64,000 nt of DNA from Lactiplantibacillus pentosus (GCF_003641185.1 NZ_CP032757.1:1674001-1738000), one strand, 5' to 3'. Positions 9,450-19,208 are shown, numbered from the stretch's first letter. Translations and numbers: made by a program. Notes: generated by a model not told the origin, from the sequence alone.

Positions 9450-10646
9450 TTGTTTCTGACAATGGAACATTTGAATAAAACGTATCCTGGTGGCAAGGTC
9501 GCCGTTGAAGATTTTAATTTAGAAATCGAAAAAGGTGAATTTGTTTGTTTCATCGGGACGTCTGGTTCAGGTAAAACGACCACTATGCGGATGATTAATC
9601 GGATGTTAAGTCAGACTTCCGGAACCATTAAACTTAATGGGAAAGATATTAGCCAGATTGATCCGGTTAAATTGCGCCGTCAAGTGGGTTATGTGATTCA
9701 AAACATTGGTTTGATGCCCCATATGACGATTCGTGACAACATTACGTTGGTGCCACGGCTATTAAAATGGCCCCAAGAAAAAATGAACGAACGTGCTAAA
9801 AAGATGATCAAGTTGGTTGAATTACCTGAAGACTACTTGGATCGTTATCCATCAGAACTTTCTGGTGGGCAACAGCAACGGATCGGGGTTGTCCGGGCGT
9901 TAGCTGCAGACCAAGATTTAGTCTTGATGGATGAACCGTTTGGGGCCTTGGACCCAATTACGCGGGAATCATTACAAGACTTAGTCAAGGACTTGCAGGA
10001 GCGTTTAGGTAAGACCTTCGTGTTTGTCACCCATGATATGGATGAAGCGCTGAAGTTAGCCACGCGCATCGTAATCATGGACGGCGGTAAAATTATGCAA
10101 ATCGATACTCCGGATGGCATCTTGCGTCATCCAGCCAATGAATTCGTTGAAAACTTGATTGGTAAGGATCGGTTGATTCAAGCCCGGCCAAGTATTACGA
10201 CAGTTGGTCAAGTGATGTTAAAAGATCCGATTGCCACGACCCCTGGGAAGTCCTTAACAGTCGCCTTACGCCAAATGCATGACAAGCGTGTCGACTCGCT
10301 ATTGGTCACTGATGAGGCGGGTATTTTAAAGGGTGTGATTGGCATTGAAGATGTTGATTACAACTTTAATTCAGCCACGAGTGTCGGTGATATCATGAAG
10401 ACTGACTTGTTCTACGTGCAATCCAATTCTTTGATTCGGGATACTGTTGAACGGATTTTGAAACGCGGTCTAAAGAATATCCCAGTTGTTGATGATCAGC
10501 ATCGACTCGTCGGTATCGTGACGCGGGCAACCTTGGTTGATATCGTGTACGATGCACTTTGGGGCGATGAAGACGAAGATGAAGCTGAAAACAATATTCA
10601 TCATGGGGAGGACGACGCGCCCGCTGAAGGCGGTGACCAAGCATGA
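9450..10646 (+). CDS. opuCA: Glycine betaine/carnitine/choline ABC transporter, ATP-binding subunit with CBS pair
   Basis: About 398 residues. Walker [14 protein letters not shown] (about 36), signature [15 protein letters not shown] (about 137), Walker [14 protein letters not shown]. Two CBS domains (about 251-377) follow; in OpuCA-type ATPases this pair senses regulatory nucleotides such as c-di-AMP. The C-terminal tail is very acidic. Starts are ambiguous: ATG 9432, ATG 9444, TTG 9450 and ATG 9462 are all in frame. TTG 9450 has GGAG 8 bases upstream. It overlaps opuCB by 4 bases. Confidence 0.93.
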   Translation: MFLTMEHLNKTYPGGKVAVEDFNLEIEKGEFVCFIGTSGSGKTTTMRMINRMLSQTSGTIKLNGKDISQIDPVKLRRQVGYVIQNIGLMPHMTIRDNITLVPRLLKWPQEKMNERAKKMIKLVELPEDYLDRYPSELSGGQQQRIGVVRALAADQDLVLMDEPFGALDPITRESLQDLVKDLQERLGKTFVFVTHDMDEALKLATRIVIMDGGKIMQIDTPDGILRHPANEFVENLIGKDRLIQARPSITTVGQVMLKDPIATTPGKSLTVALRQMHDKRVDSLLVTDEAGILKGVIGIEDVDYNFNSATSVGDIMKTDLFYVQSNSLIRDTVERILKRGLKNIPVVDDQHRLVGIVTRATLVDIVYDALWGDEDEDEAENNIHHGEDDAPAEGGDQA

Positions 10647-11272
10647 TTACTTTCCTACAGACTTATGGGATGCAACTCATTGTTAAAACGTGGCAGCATA
10701 TCTACATTTCGGCGTTCTCACTGTTACTAGGGGTGATTGTTGCGGTGCCAATCGGTATTTTACTGACACGGGTCAAGCCAATCGCCAACGTCGTGATGTC
10801 AATTGCTAGTATGCTCCAGACGATTCCAGCGATGGCGTTGTTAGCACTGATGATTCCGTTCTTTGGGATTGGTGCGATTCCTGCCATCATTGCGTTGTTC
10901 ATCTACTCACTGTTACCTATTCTACGGAATACGTATCTCGGGATGGAAGATGTTGATCCAGCCCTGATTGATGCCGCCAAAGGAATGGGGATGACCAATT
11001 GGCAGTCGATCGTAAAGGTCGAATTACCAATGGCAGCGCCGGTGATCATGGCCGGTATTCGCTTATCAGCAACCTATGTGATTGCTTGGGCAGCGCTAGC
11101 TTCCTATATTGGTGCCGGTGGTCTAGGTGACTTCATCTTTAACGGGTTGAACTTGTACCGTACCGATTTGATTTTGGGTGGTTCGATTCCCGTGATTATT
11201 TTGGCCCTCATCGTTGACTGGCTATTGGGTAAGCTGGAAGCAGTTGTCACCCCAAGAACCACACAAGCGTAA
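10643..11272 (+). CDS. opuCB: Compatible-solute ABC transporter permease (first)
   Basis: 209 residues, about five or six membrane helices. The cytoplasmic loop [25 protein letters not shown] is the permease-ATPase contact (EAA) motif. Overlaps opuCA (ATGA). It pairs with the homologous permease OpuCD to form the channel; both belong to the same BPD_transp_1 family and resemble each other along their length. Confidence 0.92.
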   Translation: MITFLQTYGMQLIVKTWQHIYISAFSLLLGVIVAVPIGILLTRVKPIANVVMSIASMLQTIPAMALLALMIPFFGIGAIPAIIALFIYSLLPILRNTYLGMEDVDPALIDAAKGMGMTNWQSIVKVELPMAAPVIMAGIRLSATYVIAWAALASYIGAGGLGDFIFNGLNLYRTDLILGGSIPVIILALIVDWLLGKLEAVVTPRTTQA

Positions 11273-11286
11273 GGGGGAAAACTGAG

Positions 11287-12222
11287 ATGAAAAAATTTAA
11301 AAAATAGTTATTAGGTGCGGTCGCAACAGTTGCTAGTGGGATTTTACTAGCCGGCTGTGGTTTTCCTGGCTTATCCGGGACGTCTTCTGATACGATTCGA
11401 ATCGCATCGCAAAATACGACGGAACAACAAATTATGGCCTATGTGATTCAAGACATGATTCAACACTATTCTAACTTGAATACGACCATTATTAACAACT
11501 TAGGGTCCGGGACGGTTAGTTTTAATGCCTTGAAGAATGGTCAGGCTGACATTTCTGCGATTCGCTATACTGGGACTGATTTGACGACTATTCTAGGTGA
11601 AAAAGCGGATCGTGGCAACGTTAAAGCAACGGATGCCAAGGTTAAACGTCAATTCAATACCAAGTACGATATGCACTACTTCCCAACTTATGGGTTCGCG
11701 GATACGTATGCATTCATGGTCACCAAGCAAACGGCTAAGAAGTATAACTTGAGTACGGTCAGCGACATGAAAAAGGTGGCTTCCAAGTTAACGGTTGGAC
11801 TTGACCAAACTTGGCTGGAACGTAAGGGTGACGGTTACGATGCCTTTCAAAAACTGTACGGTTACCAGTTTGGTAAGACCTATCCAATGCAAATTGGGCT
11901 GGTCTACGATGCACTGGAATCCGGTAAGATGGATGCCATCTTAGGGTATTCCACCGATGGACGGATCGGCAGTTATGATTTGAAGATTTTGAAGGACGAC
12001 AAGAACTTCTTCCCACCATATAACGCTAGTGCAGTCGCCACGAATCAGATTTTAAAGGAACATCCTAAGTTGAAGCCGATTCTGAATCGTTTGAATGGTA
12101 AAATTAGCTTGAAGACGATGCAAAAGTCGAATTATCAAGTTGATAACAACTTAGTGGAACCTGAAGTGGTCGCTAAACAGTTCCTTGAAAAGCACAATTA
12201 TTTTGAAGGGAGTGACAAATAA
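11287..12222 (+). pseudogene. opuCC: OpuCC substrate-binding lipoprotein gene interrupted by TAG at codon 7
   Basis: ATG 11287 follows a purine-rich AGGGGGAAAACTGAG site. The frame reads MKKFKK, then TAG at 11305-11307, and then an uninterrupted 305 codons beginning LLGAVATVASGILLAGC, a textbook lipoprotein signal with lipobox LAGC (Cys24). After that comes the OpuAC-type choline/betaine-binding domain (DTIRIASQNTTEQQ ... VDNNLVEPEVVAKQFL). The downstream frame is otherwise intact. The next in-frame canonical start is ATG 11434, which would remove the signal peptide and the lipid-anchored cysteine, so no surface receptor would form. A single substitution (CAG or AAG to TAG) explains it. Sequencing error is the main alternative. 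Confidence 0.88.
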
Positions 12223-12875
12223 TGGCTAATATGAACTTGCTGGAACAGTTGATTTATTACTACCAACAAAATGGTGTGTACGTCTTGAGTCAATTTAGTC
12301 GTCACTTCTTGATTTCAATTTATGGTGTGCTTTTTGCGGCCGTCGTCGGCATTCCGATTGGAATTTTTATTGCCCATCATAGCCGGCTGAGTGGAACGGT
12401 AATTGCCATTGCGAACGTGATTCAAACGATTCCATCATTAGCAATGCTATCGATTATCATGATTGGACTTGGCTTAGGCGTTAATACAGTGATTGTGACG
12501 GTCTTCTTGTACGCCTTGCTGCCAATTATCAAAAATACGTATACCGGGATGCAAAATGTTAGTGCCAGCATTCTCGATTCTGGTAAAGGGATGGGGATGA
12601 CTCGCTGGCAATTGCTACGGATGGTTGAATTACCACTTTCGCTATCCGTTATCATGGCTGGTTTGCGAAATGCGTTGGTCTTAGCTATCGGGATTACCGC
12701 GATTGGGACCTTCGTTGGTGCTGGTGGTTTAGGAGACATCATTATTCGTGGGACTAACGCCACGGATGGTGGGGCGATCATTCTCGCCGGTGCGTTACCA
12801 ACGGCCTTAATGGCGATTATTTCTGACACGGTGTTAGCCTGGATTGAAAAACGGGCGGATCCAACACAAAAATAG
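12222..12875 (+). CDS. opuCD: Compatible-solute ABC transporter permease (second)
   Basis: 217 residues with about five or six membrane helices and the EAA-type loop GMGMTRWQLLRMVELPLSLSVIMAGL. The start shares a base with the opuCC stop (TAATG), so its translation is probably coupled to opuCC. The nonsense codon 900 bases upstream could therefore also lower its expression. The operon ends at the terminator 12885-12957. Confidence 0.92.
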   Translation: MANMNLLEQLIYYYQQNGVYVLSQFSRHFLISIYGVLFAAVVGIPIGIFIAHHSRLSGTVIAIANVIQTIPSLAMLSIIMIGLGLGVNTVIVTVFLYALLPIIKNTYTGMQNVSASILDSGKGMGMTRWQLLRMVELPLSLSVIMAGLRNALVLAIGITAIGTFVGAGGLGDIIIRGTNATDGGAIILAGALPTALMAIISDTVLAWIEKRADPTQK

Positions 12876-12884
12876 ATGTAATTA

Positions 12885-12957
12885 AAAAAGATTGATTTAC
12901 AGGTACTCCGACTCACTCATTCAGGGAAGTTCGTGGAGCTGTAACATCAATCTTTTT
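12885..12957 (+). terminator. Long hairpin terminator after opuCD
   Basis: Arms AAAAAGATTGAT-TTACAG and CTGTAAC-ATCAATCTTTTT pair almost perfectly over 18 bp, extended by CTCC/GGAG inside, and end in T5. The symmetric A/T tails mean it could work in both directions, although the convergent gene is on the other side of a second inverted repeat. Confidence 0.85.
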
Positions 12958-12960
12958 GAT

Positions 12961-13024
12961 TTGCATCGAAAACACCACGCGAATATGCAAGGTTGTATTA
13001 ACGTGATTTCATCTTTCGATGCAA
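12961..13024. repeat. Perfect 11-bp inverted repeat with 42-base spacer
   Basis: TTGCATCGAAA (12961-12971) and TTTCGATGCAA (13014-13024). No T run follows on either strand, so it is not a typical terminator. It lies between the convergent opuCD and the YolD-like gene. Confidence 0.7.
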
Positions 13025-13040
13025 GGATTATTGATTTGAA

Positions 13041-13379
13041 TTAAACGCGTTTGACATAACGCACGGCCGCTAGATTGACCAAATGCGTCAGATGCAATTG
13101 GTGGTTGACTAAGACGAGTTGACCACTCGCCAGATATTTGAGGACCCCATGAATGTTATATGGATGGGCCTCCGTTAACTGGGGCTGCATCTGTAGCATC
13201 ACGTGGTACTGCTGGTCATGCGCCTGCTTTAAGAACAAATCCCGCTGGAAAGCCGGCATCGTTGGTAATAATGGTGCAACGATGGTCGGGGCAGCAGTAA
13301 AGTCATCCATAAATTGGCGATAGGAAGCGTGTAAGTTCTTAGAAATTAATTTTAAATTTGATTGTTGATTTTGCATAAT
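13041..13379 (-). CDS. Small YolD-like protein under a predicted SOS promoter
   Basis: 112 residues from the ATG at 13379, which has GAGGTGG about 7 bases upstream on the minus strand; an earlier ATG at 13394 lacks a site. The N-terminal half is helical. The C-terminal block (HPYNIHGVLKYLASGQLVLV, then HLTHLVNLAAVRYVKRV) has the beta-rich pattern of the YolD family, small proteins usually encoded beside Y-family DNA polymerases. No polymerase gene is next to it here. The SOS-box promoter supports a DNA-damage role. Family assignment is tentative. Confidence 0.65.
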   Translation of the reverse strand: MMQNQQSNLKLISKNLHASYRQFMDDFTAAPTIVAPLLPTMPAFQRDLFLKQAHDQQYHVMLQMQPQLTEAHPYNIHGVLKYLASGQLVLVNHQLHLTHLVNLAAVRYVKRV

Positions 13380-13408
13380 AGCCACCTCGAACATTTGTTT
13401 GTGTTTTC

Positions 13409-13437
13409 ATTATACGAACAGGCGTTCTAAAAAGCAA
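13409..13437 (-). promoter_or_regulatory. Promoter of the YolD-like gene
   Basis: On the minus strand TTGCTT (13437-13432), exact 17-base spacer, perfect TATAAT (13414-13409). About 30 bases upstream of the start. The spacer contains the SOS operator. Confidence 0.8.
13416..13427. promoter_or_regulatory. LexA/DinR-type SOS box
   Basis: GAAC-AGGC-GTTC, a perfect match to the Gram-positive SOS consensus GAAC-N4-GTTC. It lies exactly between -35 and -10, where a bound LexA would block RNA polymerase. Confidence 0.8.
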
Positions 13438-13498
13438 GCCCTAAATCGGGAAAAATTATTTTTAAAAAATGAAAAATCAGGTGAAACCTTGATAATAC

Positions 13499-13527
13499 TT
13501 GCAATCTAAGCCTAAAAAGTGCAAAAT
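13499..13527 (+). promoter_or_regulatory. Candidate promoter of gmk-rpoZ
   Basis: TTGCAA, 17-base spacer, CAAAAT in an AT-rich region 40 bases before gmk. Confidence 0.45.
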
Positions 13528-13567
13528 AAACTTTAAAACATATTTTAATTAAGGGGAATTTGTGATC

Positions 13568-14188
13568 ATGGCGAAACAAGGCATGTTAATCGTCTTATCA
13601 GGTCCTTCTGGTGTCGGTAAAGGTACTGTTCGGAAGGAAATATTTGACTCAGATGATAACGATTTTCAATATTCAGTCTCGATGACGACGCGGCAGATGC
13701 GTCCGGGCGAAGTAGACGGCAAGGACTACTATTTTGTGTCCAAAGAAGAATTCGAGGATGAAATTAAGAGTGGCGGGATGCTTGAATATGCCAAGTATGT
13801 TGACAATTACTATGGAACGCCCTTAAAATATATTAAGCAGTCATTAGCGGCTGGCAAAGACGTTTTCTTAGAAATTGAAGTTAACGGTGCGATGCAAGTT
13901 CGCAAAAAGATGCCTGATGGGGTGTTTATCTTTTTGACACCGCCGGACTTAATGGAATTGAAGCACCGAATCATCGGTCGTGGGACGGATGATATGAGTG
14001 TGATCAACAAACGGATGGCTAAAGCCGTTGATGAAATCAAAATGATGCGGAATTATGATTACGCCGTAATTAATGACGAAGTCCCGTTAGCCGCTGAACG
14101 AATCAAAGCAATTATTCGTAGTGAACGGTTTAGTGTCAAACGGGTGATGCCTGAGTATGAAGAAATGTTAGGAGATGTGGAATCATGA
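13568..14188 (+). CDS. gmk: Guanylate kinase
   Basis: 206 residues from ATG 13568; an in-frame GTG (13562) sits too close to AGGGGA for certainty. Transfers phosphate from ATP to GMP. P-loop [13 protein letters not shown] near residue 12, followed by the GMP-binding [20 protein letters not shown] region. It overlaps rpoZ by 4 bases, the common gmk-rpoZ-coaBC-priA-fmt arrangement in Firmicutes. Confidence 0.97.
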   Translation: MAKQGMLIVLSGPSGVGKGTVRKEIFDSDDNDFQYSVSMTTRQMRPGEVDGKDYYFVSKEEFEDEIKSGGMLEYAKYVDNYYGTPLKYIKQSLAAGKDVFLEIEVNGAMQVRKKMPDGVFIFLTPPDLMELKHRIIGRGTDDMSVINKRMAKAVDEIKMMRNYDYAVINDEVPLAAERIKAIIRSERFSVKRVMPEYEEMLGDVES

Positions 14189-14397
14189 TTTTATATCCAT
14201 CAGTTGATGATTTATTAAAGCAAGTTAACTCACGGTATTCACTGATTATGTTAGCCAGCAAGCGGGCCCACGAATTAGATGCCGGTGCGCCACCAATGCT
14301 TAGTGAATACAAGTCAGTTAAGACGATCGGTCGGGCAATGGAAGAAATTGCCGCTGGTGACTTAATGATCGATCCAGATGAAATCGACGAAGACTAG
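14185..14397 (+). CDS. rpoZ: RNA polymerase omega subunit
   Basis: 70 residues: [20 protein letters not shown], then LASKRAHEL, which is the conserved RPB6/omega core. It helps fold the beta' subunit. Start overlaps the gmk stop (ATGA). A terminator follows. Confidence 0.96.
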   Translation: MILYPSVDDLLKQVNSRYSLIMLASKRAHELDAGAPPMLSEYKSVKTIGRAMEEIAAGDLMIDPDEIDED

Positions 14398-14406
14398 TCA
14401 TAAAAC

Positions 14407-14442
14407 AAGGTGCTAAGCCAATTCAGGCTTGGTGCTTTTTTT
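14407..14442 (+). terminator. Terminator after rpoZ
   Basis: AAGGTGCTAAGCC / GGCTTGGTGCTT stem (5 strict pairs at the top, then G-T and G-C pairs) with an AATTCA loop and seven T. Confidence 0.8.
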
Positions 14443-14468
14443 ATTTTGCACCCAAACGGACGTTCAGC

Positions 14469-14497
14469 TTCACGTGACCGTGGATTCTTGATACAAT
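14469..14497 (+). promoter_or_regulatory. Candidate promoter for coaBC-priA-fmt operon
   Basis: TTCACG, 17-base spacer, TACAAT; 66 bases before the chosen coaBC start. Confidence 0.55.
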
Positions 14498-14562
14498 TGA
14501 AACATTAAAGTGACAAAATGACGTTGCAGGTTGCAGCGTTGATTTTTGAAGGACGTGAAAAA

Positions 14563-15783
14563 GTGAGTGTATGGACAAAGCGCCATGTAACCGTAGTGGT
14601 TAGTGGTGGGATTGCGAGTTACAAGGCACTAGTGTTGATTCGGAGTTTAATGAAACAGGGTGCGGTAGTGCGAGTGGCAATGACTGCTCACGCCGCTGAG
14701 TTTGTAACGCCACTGACTTTTCAGACGTTGACCCAGCAACCAGTCGTTCTGGATGAATTTACGACGACTGATCCGCAGCACGTTGTCCACGTTGCCTTAG
14801 CAGATTGGACGGAAGTGATGGTGCTCGTTCCAGCCACCGCTAATTTAATTGCCAAAGTCGCAAATGGGTTGGCGGATGATGCTGCCACAACCACGGTCTT
14901 GGCGACAACTGCGCCGAAGTTTGTGGTCCCAGCAATGAATTCTCACATGTATGCGAATCCAGCAACACAGCGTAATTTGGAACAGCTTACCGCTGACGGA
15001 CTGCATGTGCTGACACCAGCAACTGGGATGTTAGCGGAAGGCTACGCCGGTCAGGGGCGCTTACCTGAGCCTGAGGCAATTCTGGCGTGGCTGACGGACC
15101 AATTGATTCAGCTTACACCTGATTTACCGTTGGCGGGACGCCACGTCGTTGTGACGGCTGGTGGGACGCGTGAAGCGTTAGACCCCGTCCGGTTTATTAC
15201 TAACCGTTCATCAGGCAAGATGGGTTATGCGTTGGCACAAGTTGCGCGTGAAATGGGTGCGACCGTCACCTTGATCAGTGCAACGACCCATCTGCCAGTA
15301 CCCACGGGCGTGACCATCGTTCCGGTTGACTCGGCATCGTCGCTATTAACTGCTGTTCGTACCGCTTTTGATGACGCAGATATTTTAGTCATGGCTGCGG
15401 CCGTTTCGGACTATCGACCGACAGAGCTGGCGACGCAGAAAATTAAGAAACCCGCTGGTCATGGCGATTTGATGCTTCAATTAACGGAAACGCCTGATAT
15501 TCTCAAAACGTTGGCAGCCGAAAAGAAGCATCAGTATGTGGTTGGTTTTGCCGCCGAAACGCAGGATTTGCTAGCAAACGCCAATCGAAAATTAACTCAT
15601 AAAAAGTTGGACTTGTTAGTTGCTAATGACGTTTCACAACCAGGCGTTGGCTTTAATGGTGATACCAACCAAGTGACGTTATTGCGACCGCATCAGCAAC
15701 CAGTGACTACGGAATTAGCATCTAAGACGGCGATTGCCAAAATCATTTTAGAGACGGCAATTGCGGACGGTGCACTGAATTAG
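14563..15783 (+). CDS. coaBC: Phosphopantothenoylcysteine decarboxylase / phosphopantothenate-cysteine ligase
   Basis: 406 residues from GTG 14563, with AAGGA 9 bases upstream (ATG 14518 is in frame but lacks a site). Makes 4'-phosphopantetheine for CoA. The N-terminal flavoprotein CoaC domain has VVSGGIASYKA and the PAMNSHMY motif (about 123). The C-terminal CoaB domain from about residue 190 starts HVVVTAGGTREALDPVR and includes NRSSGKMGYALA and KIKK. Confidence 0.95.
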   Translation: MSVWTKRHVTVVVSGGIASYKALVLIRSLMKQGAVVRVAMTAHAAEFVTPLTFQTLTQQPVVLDEFTTTDPQHVVHVALADWTEVMVLVPATANLIAKVANGLADDAATTTVLATTAPKFVVPAMNSHMYANPATQRNLEQLTADGLHVLTPATGMLAEGYAGQGRLPEPEAILAWLTDQLIQLTPDLPLAGRHVVVTAGGTREALDPVRFITNRSSGKMGYALAQVAREMGATVTLISATTHLPVPTGVTIVPVDSASSLLTAVRTAFDDADILVMAAAVSDYRPTELATQKIKKPAGHGDLMLQLTETPDILKTLAAEKKHQYVVGFAAETQDLLANANRKLTHKKLDLLVANDVSQPGVGFNGDTNQVTLLRPHQQPVTTELASKTAIAKIILETAIADGALN

Positions 15784-15813
15784 TCAAAGCATTTAAAAGA
15801 GAGGAAGAGTTGT

Positions 15814-18231
15814 GTGGCACAAATTGCCCAAGTTTTAGTCGATGTGCCCACTATGCAGACAAATCGACCGTATAGTTATCAGATTCCAGCTGCGTGGCAA
15901 TCCCAGGTGCAGCCTGGCATGCGCGTCGTCGTCCCATTTGGTCGTGGAAAACGGCGGGTCCAAGGCTTTGTGTTGGCTTGTGATGATGTCACTAATTTTG
16001 ATGGTGAACTTAAACCAATCGATGCGGTGGTCGATTTGGCACCGGTGTTGAACACAGAAGGCTTAGCGATGACCAAGTGGCTCGCTGAGAGTACCTTTTC
16101 ATTTCAAATCACCTGTGCTCAAACCATGTTACCAGCCGTCATGCGGGCTAAATATGAGAAACAACTGCGAACAACAGCGACGACGCCTGACGAAATTCGC
16201 GAGACCTTGTTTGGTGGTCAATCAATGGTCCCGTTTGATACGGTCGCCACGACCCCGGCCATTGTCAGTCAGCTCTTGCGACTGCAAGCAGCTGGTCAGG
16301 TCGATGTTTATTACCAAGTGAAAAATCAAGCGCGGCGTAAGACCCAAACGGCACTGAAAGCAAGATTGTCGATTCCAGAACTTGAAGCTGAGAAGGCCAA
16401 CGTTCGGGCGGGGGCTAAGCAACAAATGGCCATCTTACAAGGCCTAATTACGCTAAATGGTGAAACGATGGTGCAAAAAGCCTTTTGTACGCGGTTTAAG
16501 GTCAATGAGAGTGCCATCCGAACCGCTGCACAGAAGGGGTGGCTCGAAAAAATCGCGGTCGAAGTTTATCGCGATCCCTATGCCAGTCACGATATTAAGG
16601 CAACTAAGGCTTTGAAGTTGAACGATGAGCAGCAGGTTGCGGTCGATCAGATTACTGCAGCCGTTGATCAGGCTGCGACGACTACCTTCTTATTGGAGGG
16701 TGTGACGGGGAGCGGAAAGACCGAAGTCTACCTGCAATCGATGGCGGCCGCCCTGGCTCAGGGGAAGACCGCATTGATGCTCGTGCCCGAAATCTCATTG
16801 ACGCCACAGATGGTCCAACGCGTGAAGGGGCGGTTCGGGAAAGCCGTGGCCGTTCTTCACAGTGGCCTCTCCAGTGGTGAAAAATATGATGAGTGGCGTC
16901 GGATTCAACGTGGTGAAGCCCAAGTCGTAGTCGGCGCTCGTTCTGCGGTATTTGCACCACTGAAAAATATCGGGTTGATCGTCATGGATGAGGAACACGA
17001 AAGTACTTACAAACAGGATGATGCACCGCGGTATCATGCGCGCCAAGTGGCGTTATGGCGGAGTCAGTATCATCATTGCCCAGTTGTTCTCGGGTCCGCG
17101 ACCCCTTCATTAGAGACGCGTGCACGGGCTGAAAAAGGGGTCTATCAGCGATTGTTGCTAGCAGACCGGGTCAATCGACGGCCGTTGCCTAAAGTTTCCA
17201 TCATTGATATGAAAAAGGAGATGCAGCAACATGCCGAGAGTAATTTTTCGGCCCCATTACTTGTCGCGCTGCAGGATCGGCTTGAACGTCATGAACAAAG
17301 TGTGTTGATGTTAAATCGACGCGGGTACTCTTCGTTTGTGCTCTGCCGAGATTGTGGATTTGTCTTGAAATGCCCTAATTGTGATATTTCACTGACGTTA
17401 CACATGGATACCCACACCATGAAATGCCATTATTGTGGCCATGAAGAAGCGATTCCGCGGACGTGTCCCAACTGTCATAGCCGTCAGATTCGTTATTACG
17501 GGACGGGAACGGAAAAAGTCGAAGAAGAATTACAGGACTTGCTTCCAGACGCAACGATCATTCGAATGGATAATGATACGACGCGTAAGAAGGGCGCCCA
17601 CGAGAAGCTACTAGCCAAGTTTGGCAGTGGTGAAGCGGATATCTTGATTGGAACTCAGATGATTGCCAAGGGCCTTGATTTTCCAAACGTCACACTGGTC
17701 GGGGTCTTGAATGCCGATACGGCCTTGGGACTGCCTGATTTTCGTGCGAGTGAACGGACCTTCCAACTTTTAACCCAAGTGAGTGGCCGGGCAGGTCGGG
17801 CGGAAAAGACCGGGCACGTCTATATTCAGACGTTTAACCCAGACCACTATGCGATTCGCTTTGCACAACATCATGACTATGAAGGCTTTTTCAAGTATGA
17901 AATGCAGATGCGGCATCGCGGTGGTTATCCACCGTACTACTTTACCGTCCAGATCACAGCGAGTGATTTGGAGGAAGCAGTCGCGGCCAAACGGATGTAC
18001 CAATTATTACAGTGGCTACGGCCACGCTTGGCACCATCCACGATTTTATTAGGTCCGACGCCCAAACCGATTGCGCGTGTGAACCGGCGCTATTATTACC
18101 AAATTGTGATTAAATACAAACAGGAACCCAATCTCGCTAAAACGTTGACAACGCTGTTACATGAGACCCAAGCGCAGCAGCGTCAAGGCTTGCAGATTGG
18201 AATTGATGTAGAACCGCTGCATTTTATGTAA
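15814..18231 (+). CDS. priA: Primosomal protein N' (replication restart helicase)
   Basis: 805 residues, GTG start with GAGAGGAAGAG. Restarts stalled replication forks by loading the replicative helicase. N-terminal 3'-DNA-binding domain, Walker A GVTGSGKTEVY (about 296), DEEH box (about 392), and a zinc-binding insert with eight cysteines (CRDCGF, CPNCD, CHYCG, CPNC; about 510-555) inside the helicase core. Confidence 0.97.
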   Translation: MAQIAQVLVDVPTMQTNRPYSYQIPAAWQSQVQPGMRVVVPFGRGKRRVQGFVLACDDVTNFDGELKPIDAVVDLAPVLNTEGLAMTKWLAESTFSFQITCAQTMLPAVMRAKYEKQLRTTATTPDEIRETLFGGQSMVPFDTVATTPAIVSQLLRLQAAGQVDVYYQVKNQARRKTQTALKARLSIPELEAEKANVRAGAKQQMAILQGLITLNGETMVQKAFCTRFKVNESAIRTAAQKGWLEKIAVEVYRDPYASHDIKATKALKLNDEQQVAVDQITAAVDQAATTTFLLEGVTGSGKTEVYLQSMAAALAQGKTALMLVPEISLTPQMVQRVKGRFGKAVAVLHSGLSSGEKYDEWRRIQRGEAQVVVGARSAVFAPLKNIGLIVMDEEHESTYKQDDAPRYHARQVALWRSQYHHCPVVLGSATPSLETRARAEKGVYQRLLLADRVNRRPLPKVSIIDMKKEMQQHAESNFSAPLLVALQDRLERHEQSVLMLNRRGYSSFVLCRDCGFVLKCPNCDISLTLHMDTHTMKCHYCGHEEAIPRTCPNCHSRQIRYYGTGTEKVEEELQDLLPDATIIRMDNDTTRKKGAHEKLLAKFGSGEADILIGTQMIAKGLDFPNVTLVGVLNADTALGLPDFRASERTFQLLTQVSGRAGRAEKTGHVYIQTFNPDHYAIRFAQHHDYEGFFKYEMQMRHRGGYPPYYFTVQITASDLEEAVAAKRMYQLLQWLRPRLAPSTILLGPTPKPIARVNRRYYYQIVIKYKQEPNLAKTLTTLLHETQAQQRQGLQIGIDVEPLHFM

Positions 18232-18254
18232 CGATTCGAGGAGGAATAAGTGTA

Positions 18255-19208
18255 ATGACATCGATCGTTTTTATGGGAACACCCGCATTTGCGGCACCAA
18301 TTCTCGAAAGTTTAATTAAAGCAGATTATCAAATTTTGGGTGTGGTCACCCAACCAGACCGACGCGTGGGTCGTAAACACGTTTTAACTGCCTCGCCAGT
18401 CAAAGAAGTGGCTGTTGCGCATGACATTCCGGTCTTTCAACCTGAAAAAATCGGCGGCAGTCCTGAAATGCAGCAAATTATTGACTTGCAGCCGGATTTA
18501 ATCGTGACGGCCGCTTTTGGACAATTTTTACCAACGAAACTATTGAAAGCTGCCAAGATTGGCGCGGTCAATGTTCACGGCTCGTTATTACCGAAGTACC
18601 GTGGTGGTGCGCCGGTGCAATATGCCATCATTAACGGCGAATCAGAGACGGGCATTACCATTATTTATATGGTTAAAAAAATGGACGCCGGTGACATGCT
18701 GGCCCAACGTGCGATTCCAATCGAAGCGAGTGATGATACTGGCACGATGTTTGATAAGCTGAGCCTAGTTGGCCGTGATCTGTTATTGGAAACTTTGCCA
18801 AAACTCATCGCAGGCGAGATTCAAGCCGTGCCACAGGATGAGGACCAGGTGACGTTTGCACCTAATATTCAACCAGAACAGGAGGTCTTGGATTTCTTTA
18901 CCAAGACGGCTGCTGAAATCGATCACCAAGTTCGGGGGATGCGGCCTGCGCCAATCGCCTATGCCATGATGGATGGCAAACGGACGAAGTTTTGGGACGT
19001 GACGCCGTTAGACGAAGGTCCTGTGACCCAGGAACCTGGTCAGGTGGTACGAAAGACCAAGCATGAACTGGTCATTGCGGCGGCTGACCATACCGCACTG
19101 GCAATTAATCAGTTGCAACCTGCTGGCAAACCGAAGATGACGATCACAGACTTTTTAAATGGGGCAGCAGATAAATTTGCTACCGGAGAGCAGGTTATTC
19201 GTAAATGA
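18255..19208 (+). CDS. fmt: Methionyl-tRNA formyltransferase
   Basis: 317 residues. Formylates initiator Met-tRNA using 10-formyl-THF supplied by FolD. Starts IVFMGTPAFAAPILESL; the formyl-THF site has NVHGSLLPKYRGGAPVQYAI with the catalytic Asn and His. The C-terminal tRNA-binding domain is present. GAGGAGG site; overlaps rsmB by 4 bases. Confidence 0.97.
   Translation: MTSIVFMGTPAFAAPILESLIKADYQILGVVTQPDRRVGRKHVLTASPVKEVAVAHDIPVFQPEKIGGSPEMQQIIDLQPDLIVTAAFGQFLPTKLLKAAKIGAVNVHGSLLPKYRGGAPVQYAIINGESETGITIIYMVKKMDAGDMLAQRAIPIEASDDTGTMFDKLSLVGRDLLLETLPKLIAGEIQAVPQDEDQVTFAPNIQPEQEVLDFFTKTAAEIDHQVRGMRPAPIAYAMMDGKRTKFWDVTPLDEGPVTQEPGQVVRKTKHELVIAAADHTALAINQLQPAGKPKMTITDFLNGAADKFATGEQVIRK

Noticed and set aside
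11290..11304. A-run slippage as the cause of the opuCC stop
   Set aside because: The ATG and the downstream frame are already in the same phase, so adding or removing an A would break the gene; a substitution is required.
11305..11307. TAG in opuCC as a recoded (pyrrolysine or suppressed) codon
   Set aside because: Lactobacilli are not known for pyrrolysine, and there is no recoding structure; a plain substitution within the signal peptide is simpler.
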